DNA from: Clavibacter californiensis
GTDB lineage: Bacteria > Actinomycetota > Actinomycetes > Actinomycetales > Microbacteriaceae
DNA length: 64,000 nt
Reading direction: 5' to 3'
Assembly (NCBI RefSeq): GCF_021952865.1
Contig: NZ_CP040792.1
Location: 2,666,001-2,730,000, forward strand
The translations under genes and the position numbers were made by a program. The number at the start of each line of letters is the position of its first letter. The stretch's first letter is position 1. The notes below the pieces were generated by a model. It was given only the letters and a program-made list of their open reading frames with translations, did not search any database and had not been told where the DNA came from. This document shows positions 57,751-64,000 of this stretch, one piece after another.

Positions 57751-58940
57751 GGCGCGGCCGGTGGGGCCGGCGCGGCCGGCGCGTCGGGCACCCCGACGCC
57801 CGCCGCCCAGACGCGCGCGACCTCGAGGCCGGGCGTGAGCGCCACGACGTCCGCGGCGGATCCGGCGCGCAGCAGGCCGAGCCGCTCGTCGAGGCCGAGC
57901 GCGCGGGCCGGGACGACGGTGAGCGCCGCGACCGCGTCGGGGAGGGCGAGGCCCACCTCGTCCACCGCGATCCGCAGCGCGCGGTCCTGCGTGAGCGTCG
58001 AGCCCGCGATCGTCTCGGTGCCCGCGAGCCGCGCGATGCCGTCGCGCACGTCGGCGTCGAGCGAGCCCAGGCGGTAGCGGCCGTCGGCCGATCCGGTCGC
58101 CGCCATGGCGTCCGTGACGAGCGCGACGCGGCCCGGGGCCTCGCGGAACAGCAGGGCCGCGACCGAGGGCGCCACGTGCACGCCGTCGAGGATCAGCTCG
58201 AGCGTCACGCGCTCGTCGGCGAGCGCGGCCATGATCGGGCCGGGCTCCCGGTGGTGGATCCCCGGCATCGCGTTGAAGGCGTGCGTCAGCACGGTCGCGC
58301 CCGCGTCGAAGGCGGCCCGCGCCACCTCGCCCGAGCACGTGGTGTGCCCGACGGCCGCGACCACGCCCGCGGCGACGAGCCGGCGGATCGCATCGAGCGC
58401 GCCGTCGAGCTCCGGCGCGATCGTCACCTGCCGGAGCACGCCCTCCCCCGCCGCGAGCAGGGCCTCGATGCGCGCGGGCGTCGGATCCACCAGGTGCTCG
58501 TGCGCGTGCGCCCCCGCCGCGTGCGGCGAGAGGAACGGGCCTTCCAGGTGCGCGCCGAGGACGGTCGGGTCCCCTTCCATCGCCTCGCGGATCGCGCCGA
58601 GCGACCGCATGAGGTCGGGCACCGGGTTCGCGACGAGGCTCAGGACGGACCGCGTCGTCCCGTGCCGCCGGTGCAGGGCGACGGCCGTCCGGATCCCCTC
58701 GTCCCCGTCCTCGTGGGATGCGCCCGCGCCGCCGTGCACGTGCAGGTCGACGGAGCCGGGCACGAGCGTCGCGTCGCCGAGGTCCAGCGTCCGGTCGGCC
58801 TCCGGCGCGGTGCGTCCCGCGCCCACTGCGCGGATCCCGTCGGCCTCGATCAGGACCCACGCGTCGGCGGTCGTGCCGCGGGCGTCGACGGCCCAGGCGG
58901 CGCGGAGGAGCGTGGTACCGGGGGCAGGGCGCGCGGGCAT
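57732..58940 (-). CDS. nagA: N-acetylglucosamine-6-phosphate deacetylase
   Basis: 402-residue amidohydrolase that deacetylates GlcNAc-6-P, first step of amino-sugar use. Metal motif DLHVHGGAG; Glu in HLEGPFLSPHAAGAHA; His pairs in AVGHTTCSG and THAFNAMPGIHHREPG; catalytic Asp in LVTDAMAATG. Two ATGs (58940, 58958) fit; the first residue block LLRAAWAVDARG favours the shorter. nagB is not in the window. Confidence 0.92.
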   Translation of the reverse strand: MPARPAPGTTLLRAAWAVDARGTTADAWVLIEADGIRAVGAGRTAPEADRTLDLGDATLVPGSVDLHVHGGAGASHEDGDEGIRTAVALHRRHGTTRSVLSLVANPVPDLMRSLGAIREAMEGDPTVLGAHLEGPFLSPHAAGAHAHEHLVDPTPARIEALLAAGEGVLRQVTIAPELDGALDAIRRLVAAGVVAAVGHTTCSGEVARAAFDAGATVLTHAFNAMPGIHHREPGPIMAALADERVTLELILDGVHVAPSVAALLFREAPGRVALVTDAMAATGSADGRYRLGSLDADVRDGIARLAGTETIAGSTLTQDRALRIAVDEVGLALPDAVAALTVVPARALGLDERLGLLRAGSAADVVALTPGLEVARVWAAGVGVPDAPAAPAPPAAPQASSR

Positions 58941-58989
58941 CCGGTCATCATCCCGCATGCCCGCGCCGCCCGGCCTGCGAACCGCGGTG

Positions 58990-61134
58990 CTAGCCGAGCA
59001 CCTCGGGCCGCTTCCACTCCGCACCGTGCACGTGCTGGTCGAGGAAGGCGAGCACCGTCCGGTACCAGACCACCGACTGCTGGGGCTTGAGGACCCAGTG
59101 GTTCTCGTCCGGGAAGACCAGGAACCGGTGCGGAGTGGTGCCGTCGTCGGCCGCGTGGTGCTCCGCGAGCTCCGACCAGAGCCGCAGGCTCTCGCCGATG
59201 GGCACGCGGTAGTCCCGGTCGCCGTGGATCACGAGCATGGGCGTCACGATGTCGCGCACCGAGTGGTGCGGGGAGTTCCGGTCGAGCCCCTCGGCCGAGA
59301 AGATGCTCTGCCAGTACTGCGACGAGTCGGTGGTGGGCCCGAACTGGTCGAGCGACCACAGGCTCGCGTGGCTGACGATCGCGCGGAAGCGGTCGGTGTG
59401 CCCGGCGACCCAGTTGGCCATGTAGCCGCCGAACGAGCCGCCCATCGCGGCCGTGCGCGTCTGGTCGATGTCGTCGCGCGCCTCGACGGCGTCGGTGATG
59501 GACATGAGGTCGGTGTAGGGCGCCTCGCCCCACGCGTCCCAGCCGCGCGCGATGAAGTCGAGGCCGTAGCCGGTGCTGAGCGCGGGATCCGGGAGCAGCA
59601 CCGCGTAGCCGCGCGCCACCAGCACCTGCGGCGTCCAGCGCCAGCTCCACGCGTTCCAGCTGTTGAGCGGGCCGCCGTGGATCCACAGCAGCAGTGGCGC
59701 GGGCGTCTCGGCCGACGCGCCATCCGGCAGCATCAGCCAGGCGCGCACGCGCGCGCCGTCGGCGGCCGTCGTCTCGACCTCGGTCATGGTCCCGGTCGTG
59801 GCGGGGACGGGCGCGGGCGTCGCGAGCCCGGTGACGGATCCGTCGGCGGCCGACACGCGCACGGGGTGCGCGGGCGCCATCCACGAGGAGCGGAGCGCGA
59901 GCACGTCGCCGGTCTCGCCGTCGACCTGCACGTCCGTGTAGGTGTGGTCGTCGGTCGTGAGCTGCGTCACCGAGTCGTCGAGGCCGATCCGGAACACGGG
60001 TCCGCGTCCGTCCTGGTCGGCCGTGACGACGAGCGCCTGCGAGTCCGCGTCGAACCGCAGCGACGAGGGCCAGCGATCCCAGCCCGCGGCGACGCGGCGC
60101 GCGTCGGACCCGTCGAGCGCCGACACCCAGAGCTCCTGCTGCGTGGGCGCGGCGGGCGTGGCGCGGTCGGTGCGCACGTAGGCGAGCAGCGCGCCGTCGG
60201 GGCTGATGGCGGGCATCTCGAGGTCGACGCCGGGCACGTCGAGGAGGGTGGTGCGCTCCCCGGTCGCGACGTCGATCGACAGGAGGGCCTGCCGGTAGCC
60301 GCGGCGCTCCTTCACGCCGAGGGCGACGACGAGCGTGCGGCCGTCCGGGCTGATCGCCGCGGTGGCGTGCTCGAGCGTGCGGCCGGGCTCCGGCGTGAGG
60401 TCGCGCGGCCGCGGCAGCGAGGTCGGGTACGGCTGCGCGCCGGCGGCCGGGGCCGTGGCCGCGGATCCGCCGTCCTCGGTCGCGGCCTCTGCGGCGAGCG
60501 CGGCCGCCGCATCCGCGGTCGTGGGCTGTGCGGGCTCCTCCACGAGCGCGTCGGCGAGGTCGAGCGCGAACAGGTGCGGCTCGTCCGGGCCGAGGTCGTG
60601 GTCCCAGTAGCGCACGGGGTAGCTCTCGTGCAGGATCGCGTTCACCTTCAGGTCGGCGCGCGTCTTCCGCGCCATGGCGTCGGCCTCGAGCGAGCCGGAT
60701 CCGGGCAGCAGCCGCGCCTGCAGGACCACCGTGGCCGCGTCGCGCGCGACGGCCGCGATGCCGTCCACCCCGCCGGCGAGGCGGGTCAGCGCGCGGGCCT
60801 CGCCGCCGGCCGCCGGGAGGATCCACAGCTGGGCGGCCTCGTTCCCGTCGGCGTCGTCGGCGTCGGGCCGGGAGGAGACGAAGAGGAGGTCGCCTGACGC
60901 GGTGAACGCCGCGCCGCCCTCGCTCTTCGCCGAGCGGGTGAGGCGCCGCGGCACGCCGCCGCCTGCCGCGGGCACGACCCAGAGGGCGTGGCGGTAGCCG
61001 GTCCTCGCGGCGTCGAGGGTCGTGACGGTGAGCACAGCGCGGCGTCCGTCGGGTGAGAGCACGAGGCCGCCGAGGCGCGGGATGGCGATGAACTCGTCGA
61101 GCTCGGTGAAGGGGGTGGTGGTGGTGTCGGGCAT
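58990..61134 (-). CDS. S9 family acylaminoacyl-peptidase-like
   Basis: 714-residue serine peptidase with N-terminal beta-propeller (about 10-430) and C-terminal alpha/beta hydrolase domain. Nucleophile in AAMGGSFGGYMANWV, Asp in VIHGDRDYRVPIGES, His in FPDENHWVLKP. LLLWIHGGPLNSWN is the oxyanion region. An Ala-rich insert (about 185-225) is unusual. Not secreted. Substrate: short or N-blocked peptides (family knowledge). Confidence 0.92.
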   Translation of the reverse strand: MPDTTTTPFTELDEFIAIPRLGGLVLSPDGRRAVLTVTTLDAARTGYRHALWVVPAAGGGVPRRLTRSAKSEGGAAFTASGDLLFVSSRPDADDADGNEAAQLWILPAAGGEARALTRLAGGVDGIAAVARDAATVVLQARLLPGSGSLEADAMARKTRADLKVNAILHESYPVRYWDHDLGPDEPHLFALDLADALVEEPAQPTTADAAAALAAEAATEDGGSAATAPAAGAQPYPTSLPRPRDLTPEPGRTLEHATAAISPDGRTLVVALGVKERRGYRQALLSIDVATGERTTLLDVPGVDLEMPAISPDGALLAYVRTDRATPAAPTQQELWVSALDGSDARRVAAGWDRWPSSLRFDADSQALVVTADQDGRGPVFRIGLDDSVTQLTTDDHTYTDVQVDGETGDVLALRSSWMAPAHPVRVSAADGSVTGLATPAPVPATTGTMTEVETTAADGARVRAWLMLPDGASAETPAPLLLWIHGGPLNSWNAWSWRWTPQVLVARGYAVLLPDPALSTGYGLDFIARGWDAWGEAPYTDLMSITDAVEARDDIDQTRTAAMGGSFGGYMANWVAGHTDRFRAIVSHASLWSLDQFGPTTDSSQYWQSIFSAEGLDRNSPHHSVRDIVTPMLVIHGDRDYRVPIGESLRLWSELAEHHAADDGTTPHRFLVFPDENHWVLKPQQSVVWYRTVLAFLDQHVHGAEWKRPEVLG

Positions 61135-61257
61135 GCTCCCACGCTAGCCGCGGCGACTCCCGGCGCCGGCCGACGGAGCCGCGGCGGCCGGCCCTCCCGC
61201 CACCGAGCTCGACGCGGGACGGGATCCTTCGCCCCCGAACCGCTGGCGCCGTCACGG

Positions 61258-61263
61258 TAGGAT
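61258..61263 (+). promoter_or_regulatory. -10 element TAGGAT, leaderless
   Basis: TAGGAT ends eight bases before the ATG at 61271. Confidence 0.6.
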
Positions 61264-61270
61264 CGGGCGC

Positions 61271-62164
61271 ATGGAGCGGCGAGCCGGTCGGGTCGGGAGG
61301 CCCGCGCGCGTCTCGCGGAGGCTCATCGCGGAGGCGGCCCTCGAGGTCGGCCTCAGCACCCTCACCCTCACCTCGCTCGCGCAACGCCTGGGCGTCGACC
61401 ACTCGACGCTGTACCGGCACGTCGCCAGCCGCGACGACATCGTCCTCCTCGCGTGCGACACGGCCGTCGCGCGCATGGACTGGCCGACGGTCCCCGACCT
61501 CCCGGCCGCCCAGCTCGTGGCGCCGGACGACACCTCGTGGCGCGCCTACCTCGAGCAGGCCGTCGCGCGCATCTGGGACATGTACGACCGGCACCCGGGC
61601 CTCGCGAGCGCGATCCACCACCTCGACACCGCCCCCGACCAGGTCGTCCTGCGCTTCACCGGGGCGATCCGCGACCTGACCCGCATGGGCTTCGCGGAGG
61701 CGGAGGCCGTGCTGGTCCTCGACACCGTGCTCGACATCGGGGTGGAGTCCTACGTCGGGTGGGAGCGCGTGCTGGCGGCGGGCGGCGGTGCGGCCGACCG
61801 GCCCGCGTCGTCGTCCCCCATGGTGGACGCCACGCTGCCGGCCGCCGTGGGGCGCGGGCTGCTCGCCCTGGCCGCCGACGGGGTCGCGGCTGAGCACGCC
61901 GCCGACGCCGCCGGGACCCTCCACGCGTCCCGGCGCGGAGGCCCCGCACACTCGGCGGGCGCCCCGGACGCGCTGCACGCGCGCGAGGAGGCGGCGCAGC
62001 GCGACGCGCTCGGCACCATGGACCGCGTCACCGCCAGGTTCTCCGGCGAGGTGTCGACGGGATCCGCCGCGACGCCGCGCGACTGGTGGCTGCGCAAGCT
62101 CGGCGTGGTCCTCGTGGGCGTGGGCGCGCTGCGCTCCCCCGAGCCGGACGCGACCGACCCCTAG
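61271..62164 (+). CDS. TetR-family transcriptional regulator
   Basis: 297 residues. N-terminal helix-turn-helix: RLIAEAALEVGLSTLTLTSLAQRLGVDHSTLYRHVASRDDIV at about 17-58, and a TetR C-terminal ligand domain (WRAYLEQAVARIWDMYDRHPGLASAIHH). The C-terminal 70 residues are unusually long and Ala/Asp-rich. Leaderless promoter. It is divergent from the acylaminoacyl-peptidase gene (137 bases apart), a likely target region. The last bases overlap the convergent SGNH hydrolase stop. Confidence 0.88.
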   Translation: MERRAGRVGRPARVSRRLIAEAALEVGLSTLTLTSLAQRLGVDHSTLYRHVASRDDIVLLACDTAVARMDWPTVPDLPAAQLVAPDDTSWRAYLEQAVARIWDMYDRHPGLASAIHHLDTAPDQVVLRFTGAIRDLTRMGFAEAEAVLVLDTVLDIGVESYVGWERVLAAGGGAADRPASSSPMVDATLPAAVGRGLLALAADGVAAEHAADAAGTLHASRRGGPAHSAGAPDALHAREEAAQRDALGTMDRVTARFSGEVSTGSAATPRDWWLRKLGVVLVGVGALRSPEPDATDP

Positions 62165-62769
62165 GAGCGGGCCGGATCTACGGCCTCGGCCGTCGCGTCG
62201 TCCGCCGACCCGTCCTCGCCGTCCCCGGCCGCGAGGACGGGCGCGAGCACCGCGCGGACCGCCTCGGCCCCGTCGTCGGTGAGGTGCAGCCGGTCGTCCG
62301 TGAGCGTGGGGGCGAGCTCGCCGTCGCCGAAGCCGAGGGCGGGCCAGAGGTCCACGTGCTCGGCGCGGACCGCCGGCGCGTACTGGCGGATGTGCACGTT
62401 GACGACGCGGATCCGCTCGGCGTGCTCGCGCCCGCGCGGCGGCACCGACAGGACGACGATGCGCGCCGCCGGGAGGTCGCGACGGAGGTGCGCGAGGATC
62501 GTCTCCAGCGCGCGGACGGTCGCCTCCGGCCCGCGGCGCGCGGCGCCCAGGTCGTGCGTGCCGCAGGACACCACGACGATCGAGGGGTCGGCGGCCACCG
62601 CGTCCGGCAGGAGCGCGAGCACGTCGTCGGTGGTCTGGCCGGCGCGCCCCAGGTCGACGACCCGCGTCTCCGCGTCCTCGCCGTCGGGACCGGGGACGAT
62701 GCCGCCCCAGCCGCCGTCCCCCGTCAGGCTGTCGCCCAGGAGGACTGTCGTGCGCGTGCGCCGTGCCAT
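62161..62769 (-). CDS. SGNH/GDSL hydrolase
   Basis: 202-residue esterase-fold hydrolase. Block I GDSLTGDGGW (Ser about 13), block III-like SCGTHDLGAARRG, and block V DDRLHLTDDGAEA (Asp-x-x-His). ATG at 62767-62769; GAGAGGCGG upstream. No signal peptide. Substrate unknown. Confidence 0.85.
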   Translation of the reverse strand: MARRTRTTVLLGDSLTGDGGWGGIVPGPDGEDAETRVVDLGRAGQTTDDVLALLPDAVAADPSIVVVSCGTHDLGAARRGPEATVRALETILAHLRRDLPAARIVVLSVPPRGREHAERIRVVNVHIRQYAPAVRAEHVDLWPALGFGDGELAPTLTDDRLHLTDDGAEAVRAVLAPVLAAGDGEDGSADDATAEAVDPARS

Positions 62770-62835
62770 GGATCCGCCTCTCGTCGTGCCCATCATGGCC
62801 CTGCGCCCGGGGAAGTCACCGGATCGGCGCCGGCC

Positions 62836-63285
62836 TCAGCCGTGCTGCCGGCGCGCCACCCGGCGCCACCAGAGACGTCGGCGCGGCGACAGCACGAGGA
62901 CCGCGACGGCGATGAGGAGGGGGAGCGACAGGATCGCGGCGACGAGCGCGCCCGCCTGCCCGGGGTTCAGGGGGATGCCGAGCACGTCGATGGTGACGCG
63001 CGACGCGGCGCCGTCGGTGAGGTCGGTGATGTTGCGGTCGCCGGCCGCGTCCACGGGGACGGGCTTCCACGACTCGGAGGCCGCCGGGTCGGGCGTGCTC
63101 CCCGCCGGCGGCGTGCGCGCCGCGGCCGGTCCGTCACCCGAGATGATCGAGAGGTCGGCCCGCGCCTGCACGGGCGCGGACACGCTCATCGTCACCGCGG
63201 TCGCGAGGCCGGCCGACGCGAGGGCGATGCCCACCAGGGTCAGGAGGATCAGGCCGATGCGCGGGGCGCCGATCCGCCGGCTCAC
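62836..63285 (-). CDS. two-helix membrane protein with extracellular middle
   Basis: 149 residues, GTG overlapping the previous stop (GTGA). Helices at about 10-32 (IGLILLTLVGIALASAGLATAVT) and 112-132 (AGALVAAILSLPLLIAVAVLVLS) enclose an outside domain of about 80 residues (DLSIISGDGP, ITDLTDGAASRVTIDVLG). Basic C-terminus. Unknown function; likely works with the DUF2867-type protein before it. Confidence 0.72.
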   Translation of the reverse strand: MSRRIGAPRIGLILLTLVGIALASAGLATAVTMSVSAPVQARADLSIISGDGPAAARTPPAGSTPDPAASESWKPVPVDAAGDRNITDLTDGAASRVTIDVLGIPLNPGQAGALVAAILSLPLLIAVAVLVLSPRRRLWWRRVARRQHG

Positions 63286-64000
63286 CGCGCGGCCCCCTCG
63301 AGGGGACGCCCGGCCTCGCGGGACCGCGTCGCGGCGAGCGCCTTCGCGGTGATGCGGGTGGCCATCGACGTGAAGATGACGCCGTGGAACGGCAGGATCG
63401 AGAACCAGTAGAGCCGGCCGGCGAGGCCGGAGGGGAAGAAGATCGCGCGCTGCCGGTAGTCGCTGCCGCCGCCCTCGCGGGGCGTGGAGCTCAGCTCGAG
63501 CCAGGCCTCGCCGGGCAGCTTCATCTCGGCGCGCAGCCGCAGCGAGGATCCGCGCTCGATGTGCTCGACGCGCCAGAAGTCGAGCGCGTCGCCGGTCTGC
63601 AGCGTGGTCGCGCTGCGGCGTCCGCGGCGGAGGCCCACGCCGCCGACGAGCTTGTCCATCCAGCCGCGAGCGGCCCAGGCGACGGGCAGCGAGTACCAGC
63701 CGTTCTCTCCGCCGATCGACTCGATCACGGCCCACAGGTCCTCGGGCGCCGCGTCGGTCGAGCGCTCCTTGAGGTCGAGGTACACCGTGTGCCCCGACCA
63801 GTCGGGGTCGCTCGGCAGCAGGTCGCTGGGCGCGCCGACGACGGCGGAGTCCTTCCAGCTGGTCTCGACCACGCCGTCGCGCATCCGTCCGAGGGCGAGG
63901 CGCACGGAGCGCCGGTAGCCGGTGAGGCCGCCCTCGGGGTCGGGGATGTAGCTCGAGATGTCGTGCTCGCCCATGACGCAGTCGTACTGCAGCGACTCGA
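63282..64000 (-). CDS. DUF2867-type protein, 5' part missing (cut by window edge)
   Basis: C-terminal about 239 residues of a longer protein; the frame runs open to the right edge. It matches the DUF2867 region found behind an SDR-type nucleotide-binding domain: DLKERSTDAAPEDLWAVIESIGGENGWYSLPVAWAARGWMDKLVGGVGLRRGRR, DALDFWRVEHIERG, EMKLPGEAWLE and the FFPSGLAGRLYWFSILPFHGVIF helix. The Met at 63974 is internal. The N-terminal SDR domain is expected beyond the window. Confidence 0.82.
   Translation of the reverse strand, partial: ESLQYDCVMGEHDISSYIPDPEGGLTGYRRSVRLALGRMRDGVVETSWKDSAVVGAPSDLLPSDPDWSGHTVYLDLKERSTDAAPEDLWAVIESIGGENGWYSLPVAWAARGWMDKLVGGVGLRRGRRSATTLQTGDALDFWRVEHIERGSSLRLRAEMKLPGEAWLELSSTPREGGGSDYRQRAIFFPSGLAGRLYWFSILPFHGVIFTSMATRITAKALAATRSREAGRPLEGAAR

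Overview
The window is very GC-rich actinobacterial chromosome. Gene content (mycoredoxin, Pit/small-protein pair, PoxB, poly-acidic small proteins, many TANNNT leaderless promoters) and a secreted trypsin-like protease in an AT-richer patch fit a Microbacteriaceae member, most plausibly Clavibacter; this is inference from protein character, not from a marker gene. No rRNA, tRNA, CRISPR array or complete insertion sequence was seen.

Layout. 1-11.6 kb: transport and housekeeping (Nramp-like carrier cut by the left edge, AzgA-type purine permease, Pit phosphate transporter with a coupled small membrane protein, carboxylesterase coupled to a CYTH-CHAD protein, YihY membrane protein, three NAD(P)-binding oxidoreductases). 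11.7-18.9 kb: a small heat-shock protein with a near-consensus CIRCE operator and a second HAIR-like operator; a decayed siderophore gene (truncated acetyltransferase joined to a frameshifted NIS synthetase); a run of four tiny acidic proteins ahead of a stress-type SDR; a Rieske protein. 18.9-23.2 kb: an AT-richer island holding what looks like a RiPP pathway: an exporter, a 48-residue precursor-like peptide, a strong hairpin, a graspetide-type ATP-grasp ligase and an overlapping SagB-type flavin dehydrogenase, without YcaO. 23.2-26.9 kb: another MFS exporter, flotillin and NfeD-like partner, zinc-ribbon protein. 27-39.3 kb: a sugar ABC importer without its ATPase followed by LacZ, alditol oxidase, mycoredoxin, a maltokinase with a shifted C-terminus, and oligopeptidase B. 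39.4-42.6 kb: TPP-riboswitch-controlled thiM and a three-domain ThiE-ThiD-TenA fusion. 42.7-47.8 kb: cupin protein, MFS carrier, two small membrane proteins and a SNF2 helicase. 48-51.3 kb: a second AT-richer accessory patch with a secreted serine protease, a lipoprotein and degenerate sequence. 51.3-64 kb: glutathionyl-hydroquinone reductase-like protein, hydrolase-fold protein without nucleophile, alcohol dehydrogenase, PoxB, NagA, acylaminoacyl-peptidase, TetR regulator, SGNH hydrolase and a DUF2867-type protein cut by the right edge.

The strongest candidate for an undescribed system is the ATP-grasp plus SagB-type RiPP-like cluster at 20.5-23.0 kb. Two single-base frameshifts (NIS synthetase, maltokinase) should be checked as either true decay or assembly error before biological conclusions are drawn.
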